Positions 1-9,356 are shown, counted from the first letter of the stretch. The stretch: DNA of 39,140 nucleotides from Pandoraea sp. ASV26 (GCF_016428915.1 NZ_JAELTP010000052.1:1-39140), one strand, 5' to 3'. Program-made: numbers and translations. Notes: generated by a model not told the origin, from the sequence alone.

Positions 1-38
1 GCCTTGAGCCAATGTTTAACTAATTTCGCAACAGCTTG

Positions 39-974
39 TTAGCCCTTGTCGAAGCGCAGTTTTAACAGCCGCTTACCGACGAAAAAGATCAGGGCGAGTT
101 CGAGGATCAGAAGGGCACCATACTTGAGTGCGTCAGCGATGCCGCCCTTGCGAAGCTTGGCCGTATCCACTTCGACGCCTCGCTGAAAGCCAGCCTTCAT
201 CGGCTCGTAAACCGTCTTGAAGTTCTCGTAATTCTCAATGTGACAACCGGTCGGCGTCGGGGTCAGCACCACCTTGCCGCTGAACTTCGGCATGGTGTAG
301 GTCTGGCCAATGTACAAGTTGTTGAATTGGTCCTTCTGGCAGGCGAAATGCAGGTAATCTTGCAACTGGCCGGGCTTAACGTACGGAATGTACTTCACCA
401 TATCAGCACTCGACGGTTGGGCACAGTCGTGCGCGCAGCGATTCGCAAGTTGCTCGACGATGGCCGGGTTCGCAATGAATGTCTTGGCCTTGTCGACGAA
501 AAGCGATCTCGCAAACTCAGGCGTCACGCCATTGGTGATGGGCGCTTCCGGTGCATTGATGAACTCCGGCGGGAAATCCAGATAGCCGGGCGCAGCCTGA
601 TATGACTGCCCCGAGCGAACGGCGCCGACTACGAACGCGTGGTACGTCTTATAGACCGTGTAGGCAAACAGGCAAACTATCCCCGCGAGAATGACTATCT
701 TGAGGCCGAGAATGGCATTTGCGCCATCCGAAAAGTCATCACCGCCTGCGGAGCCAACTGAAGTGGGCTGCCGATTGAAACCGTCAAAGAAGACTTTCGA
801 GGTGGCGGAATCGACGGTATCGCTGTAGTTGACGCCGGCACGCACCTGTTGAGCTTCAGTCCCGACCCCAAGATCGGGATTAGTGAAGGCCCCATTGCTG
901 CTTCTCGAATGACCGTCGCTATCTCTCACCGCACCCCCCCTATTCAATGCGCTTAACATATTCAATTTGCGCAC
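39..974 (-). CDS. Unrecognised membrane protein with two TM segments
   Basis: I do not recognise this 311-residue protein. Residues 1-87 are polar and rich in Gly, Ser, Asp and Asn. A strong hydrophobic segment spans about 88-109. A soluble domain of about 170 residues follows, with four cysteines (180, 184, 212, 244) that could form two disulfides. A second hydrophobic segment covers about 284-304, and the tail is short and basic (KRLLKLRF). The layout suggests an inner-membrane protein with a periplasmic middle domain; that is inference. The start at 974 is GTG. An ATG five codons later (959) is equally possible, and neither has a good ribosome binding site. The first 35 bases overlap the integrase remnant in another frame. 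Base composition is visibly lower in GC than in the housekeeping genes, which fits acquired DNA. It could belong to an integrative element or prophage reaching left of the window. Confidence 0.6.
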   Translation of the reverse strand: MRKLNMLSALNRGGAVRDSDGHSRSSNGAFTNPDLGVGTEAQQVRAGVNYSDTVDSATSKVFFDGFNRQPTSVGSAGGDDFSDGANAILGLKIVILAGIVCLFAYTVYKTYHAFVVGAVRSGQSYQAAPGYLDFPPEFINAPEAPITNGVTPEFARSLFVDKAKTFIANPAIVEQLANRCAHDCAQPSSADMVKYIPYVKPGQLQDYLHFACQKDQFNNLYIGQTYTMPKFSGKVVLTPTPTGCHIENYENFKTVYEPMKAGFQRGVEVDTAKLRKGGIADALKYGALLILELALIFFVGKRLLKLRFDKG

Positions 975-1182
975 TATACACGCGATAGAGCGTCATGGTA
1001 TCCCAACGATTCGACGTGCAATAAGTCAGGCTATCCGGCACCCGGGCCATCTCGTCCTCTGTGCGTCGCGCCCAGTGCTCCGCGTACTTTTTCAGTCGGA
1101 ACGTCTTCGCGTTGGTCGGAAAACCAGCCTTCCGAATGACGGCTATCCACGTGCCAGACGCGTTCTTGACGATCGTTGCCAT
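940..1182 (-). pseudogene. Truncated integrase, N-terminal fragment
   Basis: The frame begins MATIVKNASGTW and continues with the pattern of the N-terminal arm-binding domain of tyrosine-type site-specific integrases: a basic beta-strand segment, then KTFRLKKYAEHWARRTEDEM. The resemblance stops at about residue 47 (near position 1042). The remaining ~33 residues do not look like integrase, and no catalytic domain (R...HxxR...Y) follows in any frame. An intact member would be roughly 330-400 residues, so this is a 5' fragment. The ATG at 1182 is preferred over an upstream in-frame start at 1230 because family members begin with this MATI sequence. It lies about 180 bases beyond the 3' end of tRNA-Ile2, the usual position for an integrase at its attachment site. 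Recognition is from memory of the family; no search was run. Confidence 0.7.
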
Positions 1183-1321
1183 GGATACTCGGACGTGTGC
1201 TCGGATCTCCTCACCGTAATGAAGAGGCAATTTAGCCCTGTGCCGTACCGCCGCCAGCGCTCGCGCGACATCGAAAAACGCACATTTTCAGAGCCCCTCA
1301 CACAAATCATTGACGAAAACG

Positions 1322-1352
1322 CAAAAAGCCCCTGACGTCACCGTCAGGGGCT
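1322..1352 (-). terminator. Intrinsic terminator after tRNA-Ile2 and rpoD
   Basis: A perfect 11-bp stem (AGCCCCTGACG / CGTCAGGGGCT, 1327-1352) with a GTGA loop is followed on the minus strand by TTTTT. It lies 13 bases beyond the encoded CCA of the tRNA. It probably ends both the tRNA transcript and the upstream yqeY-dnaG-rpoD transcript, because no hairpin separates rpoD from the tRNA. Confidence 0.9.
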
Positions 1353-1364
1353 TTCTTACTTCTT

Positions 1365-1440
<76 letters not shown>

Positions 1441-1468
1441 TCAACTACCGGCGCTCGCTCAGCAGCAA

Positions 1469-4093
1469 TCAATTGCCTTCGAGGAACGACTTGAGCTTGT
1501 CGGAACGGCTCGGGTGACGCAGCTTGCGCAGCGCCTTGGCTTCGATCTGACGAATACGCTCACGCGTCACGTCAAACTGCTTGCCCACTTCCTCGAGCGT
1601 ATGGTCCGTGCTCATCTCGATACCGAAACGCATGCGCAGCACCTTGGCCTCGCGCGGCGTCAGCGAATCAAGCACGTCCTTCACGACGTCGCGCATACTA
1701 CCATGCAATGCAGCGTCAGCAGGTGCTACGGTGCCCGTATCTTCGATGAAATCACCCAAGTGCGAATCGTCGTCGTCACCGATCGGCGTTTCCATGGAGA
1801 TCGGCTCCTTCGCGATCTTCATGATCTTGCGGATCTTGTCCTCCGGCATTTCCATCTTCTCGGCCAGCGTCGCCGGATCCGGCTCAACACCGGTTTCCTG
1901 CAGAATCTGACGCGAAATCCGGTTCATCTTGTTGATCGTTTCGATCATGTGCACCGGAATACGGATGGTACGCGCCTGGTCAGCGATCGAACGCGTAATG
2001 GCCTGACGGATCCACCACGTTGCGTACGTCGAGAACTTGTAACCACGACGATATTCGAACTTGTCCACCGCCTTCATCAGGCCAATGTTGCCTTCCTGAA
2101 TCAGATCCAGGAACTGCAAGCCACGGTTCGTGTATTTCTTCGCGATCGAAATCACCAGACGCAAGTTCGCTTCGGTCATCTCACGCTTGGCCTTGCGAGC
2201 ACGGCGCTCACCTTCCGCCATCTTGCGATTGACGTCCTTGAGCTCCGAGAGCGGCAACACCACGCGTGCCTGCAAGTCGATCAACTTCTGCTGAAGTTCC
2301 CGCACGGCCGGCACGTTACGTTCCACCACCGAGCTGTAAGGCTTGTTGTCGGCCACAACGGTGTAGATCCAGTCGACATTGGTTTCGTTGCCCGGGAAAC
2401 GCTGCACGAAATCCGCGCGCGGCATGCCGCACTTGTCCACCACGATATTCAGAATCGCACGCTCGATGTTACGCACTTCGTCCACTTGCGAACGCAGCGT
2501 GTCGCACAGACGCTCAACCGTACGCGCCGTGAAGCGAATCGTCATCAGTTCCGCCTGGATGGCTTCGCCAGCCTTCACATACGGCTTCGACTGATACCCT
2601 TCCTTCTCGAACGCACGGCGCATCTTGCCGAACCATTCGGCGATCGAGGCGAACTTGGCGAGCGCGTCGCGCTTGAGCTGCTCGACCTGCGCCGCCGAAG
2701 CGCCGCCGCCGCTGCTGCTGTCGTCGTCATCGTCGGAAGCTTCTTCCTCTTCTTCCGCGTCTTCCACCGCATCCGCGTCGAAATCTTCGTCTTCAGAGGC
2801 GCCAGCCGCCACCGAATCCGCATTCGGATCGATCAGGCCGTCAACCACTTCGTCGATACGCATTTCTTCGCGCTCGACCTTCTCGGCCATCGCCAGAATC
2901 TCGGCAATCGTCGTCGGGCACGCGGAAATGGCCTGCACCATGTGCTTCAGGCCTTCCTCGATGCGCTTGGCGATCTCGATTTCACCCTCGCGCGTCAGCA
3001 GCTCGACCGTCCCCATTTCGCGCATATACATACGCACCGGATCGGTCGTGCGGCCAAACTCGGAATCCACCGTCGACAGGGCCGCTTCCGCTTGCTCCTC
3101 GACTTCGTCATCCGTTGCAGCGTTCGGTGCATTGTCGTTGAGCAACAGCGTCTCGGCATCCGGCGCCTGCTCATAGACGGCCACGCCCATGTCGTTAAAC
3201 GTGGCGATCACGCCTTCCAGCGCGTCGCCCTCCACCACGTCATCGGGCAGGTGGTCGTTGATCTCAGCAAAGGTCAGGAAGCCACGTTCCTTGCCCAGCT
3301 TGATCAGTGTCCTCAGTTTGCCGCGACGTTCCTCAAGTTCCTCGGCCGTACCGGGCTGGTGCGAGGAAAATGCGTCCTTGAGCAGTGCTTTCTCTTTTGC
3401 CCGGCGATCACGCGCCTTCTGCTTTTCCACTTTGGTCTGATCTTCGTTCACGGGTTGATCACTAGTATTCGCTGCGACGTTCTGCTCTGCCGAGGCGGCG
3501 GTCTTCGCGGCCTTGCCACGCGTCTTGGACACGGGCGGCTCGATTGCTGCCGGCGTGACCTCCACGACCTCAGGTTTGCTTGGAACCCCGGTCTTGCGTG
3601 GGGCTCGCGTCGCAGGTGTACTGCGGCCCGCCAAGGTCGATGCCTTGGCGGTAGTTGCGCTCTTCGCGCTTTTTTCAGCGGGTTGTCGGGCCTGCGGTTT
3701 CCCGCCTGCCGTCGCCTTCGCGGTCATTGCCGTCTTCGTCGCTTTGACGGGCGGCTCGGACTTCACCGTCGGCTTGGCCGCTCTCGCAGCCCCCACCGTC
3801 GCGGCGGTCGCACTCTTGCGCTTGGTGACATCGGTCACCTTCGCAGCCGTCTTGCCGGTCGTCTTGGTTGCGCCGGCGGCTGCCTTAACTTGCGTAGTAC
3901 GTTTCGCCGAACTTGCCTGGCTGGCCGTTTTCTTCGTGGCTTGCGCAACCGCACCAGCTTTTACGGCAACGCCAGCTTTTGCAGAACGAGACGCCCCCCT
4001 TCCACCAGATGCCGCCGCCGCGCTTGCCGCGCGCTTTGCCTTCGGTGAAGGGATAACCGTCTTTTTTCCGCTGGTCGTTGTCATCTTTGCCAT
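1469..4093 (-). CDS. rpoD: RNA polymerase primary sigma factor RpoD (sigma-70)
   Basis: This is the housekeeping sigma factor, which directs RNA polymerase to -35/-10 promoters. From the start at 4093 it is 874 residues, against 613 in E. coli. About 240 N-terminal residues are low-complexity, rich in Lys, Ala and Thr. Region 1.1 follows (about 255-310), then region 1.2 ([11 protein letters not shown], about 351) and a non-conserved region with a long Asp/Glu/Ser stretch. Region 2 starts near 639 ([20 protein letters not shown] and the -10 recognition helix [10 protein letters not shown]). Region 3 follows, and region 4 ends with a helix-turn-helix ([20 protein letters not shown]). The start is uncertain: ATGs at 4123, 4093 and 4084 share the frame. 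4093 (MAKMTTT) has a weak GAG upstream, and 4084 is close behind it. It lies 63 bases downstream of dnaG and is almost certainly cotranscribed with it. Confidence 0.97.
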   Translation of the reverse strand: MAKMTTTSGKKTVIPSPKAKRAASAAAASGGRGASRSAKAGVAVKAGAVAQATKKTASQASSAKRTTQVKAAAGATKTTGKTAAKVTDVTKRKSATAATVGAARAAKPTVKSEPPVKATKTAMTAKATAGGKPQARQPAEKSAKSATTAKASTLAGRSTPATRAPRKTGVPSKPEVVEVTPAAIEPPVSKTRGKAAKTAASAEQNVAANTSDQPVNEDQTKVEKQKARDRRAKEKALLKDAFSSHQPGTAEELEERRGKLRTLIKLGKERGFLTFAEINDHLPDDVVEGDALEGVIATFNDMGVAVYEQAPDAETLLLNDNAPNAATDDEVEEQAEAALSTVDSEFGRTTDPVRMYMREMGTVELLTREGEIEIAKRIEEGLKHMVQAISACPTTIAEILAMAEKVEREEMRIDEVVDGLIDPNADSVAAGASEDEDFDADAVEDAEEEEEASDDDDDSSSGGGASAAQVEQLKRDALAKFASIAEWFGKMRRAFEKEGYQSKPYVKAGEAIQAELMTIRFTARTVERLCDTLRSQVDEVRNIERAILNIVVDKCGMPRADFVQRFPGNETNVDWIYTVVADNKPYSSVVERNVPAVRELQQKLIDLQARVVLPLSELKDVNRKMAEGERRARKAKREMTEANLRLVISIAKKYTNRGLQFLDLIQEGNIGLMKAVDKFEYRRGYKFSTYATWWIRQAITRSIADQARTIRIPVHMIETINKMNRISRQILQETGVEPDPATLAEKMEMPEDKIRKIMKIAKEPISMETPIGDDDDSHLGDFIEDTGTVAPADAALHGSMRDVVKDVLDSLTPREAKVLRMRFGIEMSTDHTLEEVGKQFDVTRERIRQIEAKALRKLRHPSRSDKLKSFLEGN

Positions 4094-4156
4094 AGCGATC
4101 TCGCTTGCCAGAAAACAGCCCACTGAAAACTTTCCATTATAGCACGCGGGCTTACC

Positions 4157-6040
4157 TCAACTTCGCGCGCCTCCTGTGCCAGCCGAAGCCAGCAGCCGCT
4201 TCAATTCGTCGCGTTGCCGCGACAGCGCCTGAGCGTGGCGCAATTCATCGGACGTCAATGACGGCCGCTTGAAAATCGTCTCCAATGCTTCGCACAGCCC
4301 GTCGTACTGCAAGCGCCGAATCGCGCTTCGCAGCTCCGTGAGCCGCAGTGCTTTTTGTTCCTCGCGACGCTCCGCCTGCGCCTCATCGGCCGGATCGAAC
4401 AGCAGCAAGTCGCGGGCGTTCTCCTCGAAGGAGAGAATTTCGCGGATGATGTCATCGAAACTCGCCCAGTTCGGCGATGTGCGCAACCGATCCGACATGA
4501 AGCGGAAATCGGCCTGCGCCCCCATCTCGCGACAATGCGCCAGCACCTCCGAGAAAATCTCGGCATGGTGGCGCCCCTCCTGCAAAATCTTGGTCTCTTC
4601 TTCGGTCAATTCGTTTCCAAGCACCGGAAACATCAGCAGGTTCTGCAATGCCCGATGCTCGGTGCCCACCACACGGCGCTTCTCGCGCTTGGCGGGCGCC
4701 TTGTCCCACGTGTTCTGACGGCGCGCCGCGCTGATCTGCAACTCGCACAACTCGGCCACTTCCTCGACCGAACTGCCCACCCGCTCGGCCAGCGCATGCA
4801 GGATCTGCCCCCGCAGGGCGTTCGCCGGCATCTGCTGCAACAGCGGCTTCGCCTCGAACAGCGCTCGGGCCCGGCCTTCGGGCTGATGCATCTCTTTACC
4901 GGCCGTCACTTCGCCAATCAGGAACTGCGACAACGGCATGGCTCGCGACACCTCGTCGGCAAACGCCTGCGCGCCGAGCTCGCGCACGAAGCTGTCCGGA
5001 TCGTGCTCGCTCGGCAAAAACAGGAACTTGAAGCTCCGGTTATCGTCCGCGTGCGGCAAGCACGCTTCCAGCGCCCGACGCGCCGCCCTGCGGCCCGCAG
5101 CATCGCCATCGAAGCTGAACACCACCGTCTCGGTCTGGCGCAACAGCTTCTGCACATGCATCGGCGTACACGCCGTGCCCAACGTGGCCACCGCCTGCGG
5201 GAAGCCAAGCTGCGCCAGCGCGACTACGTCCATATACCCTTCCACCACGAGCACGTAACCTGCGTCGCGAATGCCGATGCGCGCCTCAAACAGTCCGTAC
5301 AGCTCGCTGCCCTTGCTGAACAGCGGCGTTTCGGGCGAGTTCAGATACTTGGGCTCACCCTTGTCGAGCACCCGTCCGCCGAAAGCAATCACCTGGCCCT
5401 TCGTATTTCGGATCGGGAACATGATCCGGTCGCGAAAACGGTCATAACGACGCTTGGGGCCGCCCGCCTCGCCCTTCTCACTTTCGATGACGAGACCGGC
5501 GTCGAGCAACTGGTCGTCGCGGTAGTCCTGGAACACGGCTTCGAGGTTCTGCCAGCCATCCGGGGCATAACCCAAGCCGAAATGCGCGGCGATTTCGCCC
5601 GTCAATCCACGTCGTTTCAAATAGTCGATGGCGACCGGCGCCACCCGCAGTTGCTTGCGGTAGTAGTCGCAGGCACGCGTCATTACGTCGACCAGACCGA
5701 GGGTTTGTGCACGTTGCACGGCCGGTGCCGGCGCGCCGGGCAACGGCGCCTCTCGCGGCACATCCAGCCCGACATTCCGGGCCAACTCCTCAACAGCTTC
5801 GACAAATCCGAGTCCGGCATGCTCCATCAGGAAGCTGATCGCGCTGCCGTGCGCGCCGCACCCGAAGCAGTGATAGAACTGCTTGGTGGGACTTACGGTA
5901 AATGAGGGCGACTTCTCGTTATGAAAGGGGCATAGCCCCATGAAGTTCGCCCCACCTTTCTTCAACTGCACGTAGCGACCCACCACCTCGACGATATCGA
6001 CGCGGTTGAGGAGGTCTTGCAGGAACGACTGGGGAATCAC
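4157..6040 (-). CDS. dnaG: DNA primase DnaG
   Basis: DnaG makes the RNA primers for chromosomal replication and acts with the DnaB helicase. The 627-residue protein has the expected three parts. An N-terminal CHC2 zinc-binding domain has ligands C37, H40, C58 and C61 in CPFHNEKSPSF and CFGCGAHG. A catalytic core carries the Toprim motif (VVEGYMDVVAL, with acidic FSFDGDAAGRRA downstream). A helical C-terminal region of about 160 residues fits DnaB binding. Length is near the 581 of E. coli. The start at 6040 is GTG. It puts VIPQSFLQDLLNRVDIVEVV at the N-terminus, which aligns with the normal beginning of the family, although no strong ribosome binding site precedes it. It sits between yqeY (69 bases upstream) and rpoD (63 bases downstream), as in the classic macromolecular-synthesis operon. 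Confidence 0.97.
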   Translation of the reverse strand: MIPQSFLQDLLNRVDIVEVVGRYVQLKKGGANFMGLCPFHNEKSPSFTVSPTKQFYHCFGCGAHGSAISFLMEHAGLGFVEAVEELARNVGLDVPREAPLPGAPAPAVQRAQTLGLVDVMTRACDYYRKQLRVAPVAIDYLKRRGLTGEIAAHFGLGYAPDGWQNLEAVFQDYRDDQLLDAGLVIESEKGEAGGPKRRYDRFRDRIMFPIRNTKGQVIAFGGRVLDKGEPKYLNSPETPLFSKGSELYGLFEARIGIRDAGYVLVVEGYMDVVALAQLGFPQAVATLGTACTPMHVQKLLRQTETVVFSFDGDAAGRRAARRALEACLPHADDNRSFKFLFLPSEHDPDSFVRELGAQAFADEVSRAMPLSQFLIGEVTAGKEMHQPEGRARALFEAKPLLQQMPANALRGQILHALAERVGSSVEEVAELCELQISAARRQNTWDKAPAKREKRRVVGTEHRALQNLLMFPVLGNELTEEETKILQEGRHHAEIFSEVLAHCREMGAQADFRFMSDRLRTSPNWASFDDIIREILSFEENARDLLLFDPADEAQAERREEQKALRLTELRSAIRRLQYDGLCEALETIFKRPSLTSDELRHAQALSRQRDELKRLLASAGTGGARS

Positions 6041-6109
6041 TGGATCGATGCCATCGCGGTGCAGCGCCGCGCCGTCGCCAGAGCAACGGTAGCCTGCCGC
6101 ACCACCGGA

Positions 6110-6559
6110 TTACGCAGCCAACGCCGCCTTCACTTGCGCGGACACGGCCGTCATGTCGGCACGACCGGCCAACAGGCCCTTGAGCACGCCCATCACTTTG
6201 CCCATGTCCTGCGGACCTGCTGCGCCCGTTTGCGCCACTGCGGCCTTGACCGCTTGCGCGACTTCATCTGCCGAGAGCTGCTGCGGCATGTAGACCTGAA
6301 GCACTTCGAGTTCAGCAGCCTCCTTGTCGGCCAGATCGGTGCGGCCGGCAGCCTGGAACTGACTGATGGAATCTTTGCGTTGTTTGATCAGCTTGTCGAC
6401 GATGGCGACGACAGCGGCGTCATCATCGAGAGAGACGCGCTCGTCGACTTCCTTTTGTTTGATTGCCGCGAGCAGCAGCCGGATGGTCCCCAATTTGTCG
6501 GCGGCCTTGGCACGCATGGCCGCCTTCATGTCTTCGTTGATGCGTTCTTTCAGACTCAT
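6110..6559 (-). CDS. yqeY: GatB/YqeY domain protein
   Basis: A 149-residue, mostly helical protein of the YqeY family, related to the C-terminal tRNA-binding tail of GatB (amidotransferase subunit B). Its exact role is not known. The family is often encoded beside rpsU, dnaG and rpoD. Recognisable features are the start MSLKERINEDMKAAMR, a central TIRLLLAAIKQKEVDER, the segment LEVLQVYMPQQLS and the Gly-rich C-terminus with MGKVMGVLKGLLAGRADM. The ATG at 6559 is chosen because the longer frame running upstream to 7039 has no family resemblance before this Met. It is the first gene of the yqeY-dnaG-rpoD transcription unit here. rpsU, which often precedes it in beta-proteobacteria, is absent. 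Confidence 0.93.
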   Translation of the reverse strand: MSLKERINEDMKAAMRAKAADKLGTIRLLLAAIKQKEVDERVSLDDDAAVVAIVDKLIKQRKDSISQFQAAGRTDLADKEAAELEVLQVYMPQQLSADEVAQAVKAAVAQTGAAGPQDMGKVMGVLKGLLAGRADMTAVSAQVKAALAA

Positions 6560-6590
6560 GAGCAGGGATTCCGGAATTCGATTACGTTTC

Positions 6591-6596
6591 AGTGTA
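6591..6596 (-). promoter_or_regulatory. Possible -10 box for yqeY-dnaG-rpoD
   Basis: On the minus strand TACACT lies 32 bases upstream of the yqeY ATG. No good -35 hexamer stands 16-18 bases further up (the region reads CTTTTCT). A promoter is expected here because a terminator separates this operon from baiN. The exact site is a guess from sequence alone. Confidence 0.3.
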
Positions 6597-6698
6597 GTGC
6601 ATGCCGCCCCAAAGAAAAGGACGACCGCCGTCAGGCACTCACCGCGCTCGGCCGCGGCCGGTAAGCTGGCGCAAGGTCGAACGGGAGGCAGAAAGCAC

Positions 6699-6743
6699 AA
6701 AAACCCGCTTGGGGAGACGATCGCACAAGCGATCACAAGCGGG
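6699..6743 (-). terminator. Intrinsic terminator after baiN
   Basis: Outer stem CCCGCTTG/CAAGCGGG (6704-6711 with 6736-6743) encloses a second perfect hairpin, GATCGC-ACAA-GCGATC (6719-6734). On the minus strand it is followed by TTTTT (6699-6703). It lies about 190 bases after the baiN stop and separates that gene from the yqeY-dnaG-rpoD unit. Confidence 0.8.
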
Positions 6744-6932
6744 CTCGCCGGAGACCCGGGCCCGCCCCGCCTCAGGCGCTCAAACGCGCCATTGGCCATT
6801 GACGTGCCGAACGCAAACCACCCGGAAATGCTTCGGATGCGTCGTGAACTGCCGTTACAAACGTCCCGAAAACTACCATTGATGCGCCGTCTCCACGAAG
6901 GTGGGAGCGTATCACAGCGTGGGAGGGGCCGT

Positions 6933-8183
6933 CTATGACAGCGCGTCCTCTCCCGCCCGATCGGCGCGGACGCTTTCGGACATCGCCCGGGCACAGGCGA
7001 CAGCAGACGCCCACGCCCACTGGAAGTTGTAGCCGCCAAGCCATCCCGTCACGTCCACAACCTCCCCGACGAAATGCAACCCCGGCTGAGTGCGGGCCTC
7101 CATCGTGGTAGAGGACAACGCCCGCGTATCGACCCCGCCGCGCGTGACTTCCGCCTTGCGCCAGCCCTCGGAGCCGCATGGCTTGAGTGTCCAGCCCGAA
7201 AACGCCTGGGCAAGCGAGCGCAGCGCCTTGTCCGGCAACTCCTGCACACGCGCTTGCGGCGAGAGCCCGCTGTTGGCCACCCAGGCATCCGCCAGACGGG
7301 CCGGCACCCATTGCGCCAGCAAGTTCGCCAACTGACGCTTCGACGACGCCTTCGCCTCGAACAATGCCGCCTCGATGTCCGACGATGGCGCCAGATCCAG
7401 GGTGATCGGCTGCCCCGGCGTCCAGAAGCTGGAGATCTGAAGAATGGCCGGCCCCGACAACCCTCGGTGCGTGAACAGCAGATCCTCGACGAAGCTTCCC
7501 GCGTCCTTTCCCTTGCCCGTGCTGACTTCGACTTCCAGCGACAACCCCGACAGGCCGGCAAACGGCGCCCACGTCGACGCATCGAACATGAGCGGCACCA
7601 GCGCCGGCCGTGGCTCGATGATCTCCAGACCGAACTGACGGGCGATGCGATAACCCCAGTCCGTCGCACCAATTTTCGGGATGGACAGACCACCCGTCGC
7701 GATCACCAGCCGTTTGGCCGCGATATACCCCGCATCTGTCGTCAAATGATAGCGATGCGCACCACCCGCCTCAGCATAGGCAACCGTGTGCACGGCGCAG
7801 GGCATCCGCCAGTGCACATGGCCTGCCTCACACTCCTTGCGGAGCATGTCGATGACGTCCTCGGCGCTCTCGTCGCAAAAGAGTTGCCCGCGGTGCTTTT
7901 CGTGCCACGCAATACCGTGGCGCTTGAGCAAATCCAGAAAATCGCGCGGCGTATAGCGTGCCAGCGCAGAGCGGCAGAACCGCGGATTCTCGGACAGGTA
8001 GTTGGCCGGTCCGGCATTGATATTGGTGAAATTGCAGCGCCCGCCGCCTGAAATTCGGATTTTCTCCGCCAGACGCGTCGCATGATCGATGAGCACCACG
8101 CGCAGCCCCAACTGCCCGGCCACCGCCGCGCACATCAGGCCGGCGGCGCCGGCACCCACGATCGCTACATCGAACTTTTCCAT
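6933..8183 (-). CDS. BaiN/HI0933-family FAD-dependent oxidoreductase
   Basis: A 416-residue flavoprotein of the HI0933/YhiN/BaiN family. It begins with a dinucleotide-binding fold (FDVAIVGAGAAGLMCA, GxGxxG at about 9-14). The family signature RISGGGRCNFTN follows, then a second conserved LVIATGGLSIPKIGATDWGY. The C-terminal signature FVGEVVDVTGWLGGYNFQWA contacts FAD. Family members are annotated as NAD(P)/FAD-dependent oxidoreductases. A bile-acid role is known only for gut clostridia and should not be assumed here, so the physiological substrate is unknown. The ATG at 8183 is preferred; an ATG three codons upstream (8192) is possible. The frame continues to 8444, but that stretch overlaps tsaD and has no family resemblance. 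It is divergent from tsaD with about 90 bases between starts. Confidence 0.9.
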   Translation of the reverse strand: MEKFDVAIVGAGAAGLMCAAVAGQLGLRVVLIDHATRLAEKIRISGGGRCNFTNINAGPANYLSENPRFCRSALARYTPRDFLDLLKRHGIAWHEKHRGQLFCDESAEDVIDMLRKECEAGHVHWRMPCAVHTVAYAEAGGAHRYHLTTDAGYIAAKRLVIATGGLSIPKIGATDWGYRIARQFGLEIIEPRPALVPLMFDASTWAPFAGLSGLSLEVEVSTGKGKDAGSFVEDLLFTHRGLSGPAILQISSFWTPGQPITLDLAPSSDIEAALFEAKASSKRQLANLLAQWVPARLADAWVANSGLSPQARVQELPDKALRSLAQAFSGWTLKPCGSEGWRKAEVTRGGVDTRALSSTTMEARTQPGLHFVGEVVDVTGWLGGYNFQWAWASAVACARAMSESVRADRAGEDALS

Positions 8184-8218
8184 GGCGCGCATTGTAACCG
8201 GCGGGCGATGAGGTCGAC

Positions 8219-8227
8219 TGGTATACT
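8219..8227 (+). promoter_or_regulatory. Extended -10 promoter for tsaD
   Basis: TGGTATACT matches an extended -10 element (TGn followed by TATACT), 46 bases upstream of the tsaD ATG. There is no convincing -35, which extended -10 promoters can lack. It is also inside the baiN upstream region on the opposite strand. Confidence 0.5.
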
Positions 8228-8272
8228 TCCGGGTTGTCCCTTTTGTTGACGCTCCGCGCCTCCCCTCCCGCC

Positions 8273-9304
8273 ATGCTGGTTCTAGGCATTGAAAGCTCCT
8301 GCGACGAAACCGGGCTCGCCCTCTATGACACCGAGGCTGGCCTGCTCTCGCACGCACTGCATTCGCAGATTGCCATGCACCGCGAATATGGTGGCGTGGT
8401 GCCCGAACTGGCCTCGCGCGACCATATTCGTCGCGCACTGCCACTGGCAGAGGAAGTGCTCGCCCAGGCCGGTAAGCCGCTCAGCGCAATCGACGCCATC
8501 GCCTACACGCAAGGCCCCGGCCTTGCCGGAGCGCTGCTCGTAGGCGCAAGCGTCGCGAACGCGCTCGCTTTCGCACTCGATCGTCCGGTCGTCGGCGTGC
8601 ATCATCTGGAAGGGCACCTGCTCTCGCCCCTGCTCGCCCAGGACGCCCCTGACTTCCCGTTCGTCGCCCTGCTGGTCTCCGGCGGCCACACGCAGTTGAT
8701 GGAAGTCCGCGCCTTCGGACAGTACGCCATGCTCGGCGAGACACTGGACGACGCCGCAGGCGAAGCCTTCGACAAGACGGCCAAGCTGCTGGGACTGGGC
8801 TACCCGGGCGGCCCGGCCGTCTCGCATCTGGCCGAGTCCGGCACGCCGGGACGCTACGACTTGCCACGTCCGATGAAGCATTCGGGCAATCTCGACTTCA
8901 GCTTCAGCGGCCTGAAAACCGCCGTACTCACGCAAGTGCGCAACCTTGCCGGTAATGTGAGCGAGCAGGAAAAGGCCGACCTCGCACGAGGATTTGTCGA
9001 TGCCATCGTCGACGTGCTCGTCTCCAAGTCGATGGCCGCCCTCAAGCAAACCGGCATGAAAACGCTGGTCGTCGCCGGCGGTGTCGGCGCCAATGCACAA
9101 CTTCGCGCGGGACTCAACGAAGCCGCACGGCGTCGCGGCTATCGCGTGCACTATCCCGATCTGGCCTTCTGCACGGATAACGGCGCGATGATCGCCTTCG
9201 CCGGCGCCATGCGCCTCAAGCATTGGCCGGACGAAGCGGATAGCGAGTATGCCTACACCGTCCGCCCGCGCTGGGATCTGGCCGACATTGTGCGCAGCAC
9301 CTGA
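8273..9304 (+). CDS. tsaD: tRNA N6-threonylcarbamoyladenosine transferase TsaD
   Basis: TsaD is the catalytic subunit that transfers threonylcarbamoyl from TC-AMP to A37 of tRNAs reading ANN codons; it works with TsaB and TsaE. The 343-residue protein starts [14 protein letters not shown], the standard N-terminus. It has the metal-binding H111-x3-H115 (HHLEGH), SGGHTQLM, the phosphate-loop [17 protein letters not shown]-like segment (here [14 protein letters not shown]) and the C-terminal [13 protein letters not shown]. coli TsaD is 337 residues. The frame is open from 8234, but the conserved start fixes 8273. No Shine-Dalgarno is visible in the CT-rich leader. A bidirectional terminator follows. 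Confidence 0.97.
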   Translation: MLVLGIESSCDETGLALYDTEAGLLSHALHSQIAMHREYGGVVPELASRDHIRRALPLAEEVLAQAGKPLSAIDAIAYTQGPGLAGALLVGASVANALAFALDRPVVGVHHLEGHLLSPLLAQDAPDFPFVALLVSGGHTQLMEVRAFGQYAMLGETLDDAAGEAFDKTAKLLGLGYPGGPAVSHLAESGTPGRYDLPRPMKHSGNLDFSFSGLKTAVLTQVRNLAGNVSEQEKADLARGFVDAIVDVLVSKSMAALKQTGMKTLVVAGGVGANAQLRAGLNEAARRRGYRVHYPDLAFCTDNGAMIAFAGAMRLKHWPDEADSEYAYTVRPRWDLADIVRST

Positions 9305-9328
9305 TGCATCTCCCGGCCGGCGCTCAAT

Positions 9329-9356
9329 AAAAAACCGCTCCGAGGAGCGGTTTTTT
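9329..9356. terminator. Bidirectional terminator between tsaD and folE2
   Basis: The stem AACCGCTC/GAGCGGTT with loop CGAG is flanked by A-run and T-run on opposite sides, so it has a U tract whichever strand is transcribed. It lies 25-30 bases from the stops of the convergent tsaD and folE2 genes. Confidence 0.92.

Larger units (their letters stand above)
6560..6932. other. Intergenic region between yqeY and baiN
   Basis: This 373-base stretch has no supportable gene. It holds the likely yqeY promoter near 6591 and the baiN terminator at 6699-6743. I looked for rpsU (a ~70-residue, very basic protein) in the minus-strand frames and found none. The 6770-6930 part has no recognisable motif. 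Confidence 0.7.

Noticed and set aside
967-1335. A plus-strand 122-codon frame opposite the integrase remnant
   Set aside because: It has no family resemblance and runs into the terminator stem; it is most likely the shadow of the integrase fragment.
1514-4048. An 844-codon open frame antisense to rpoD
   Set aside because: It has no recognisable domain, its composition (Arg, His, Leu) mirrors the opposite strand, and long antisense frames are common in high-GC genes.
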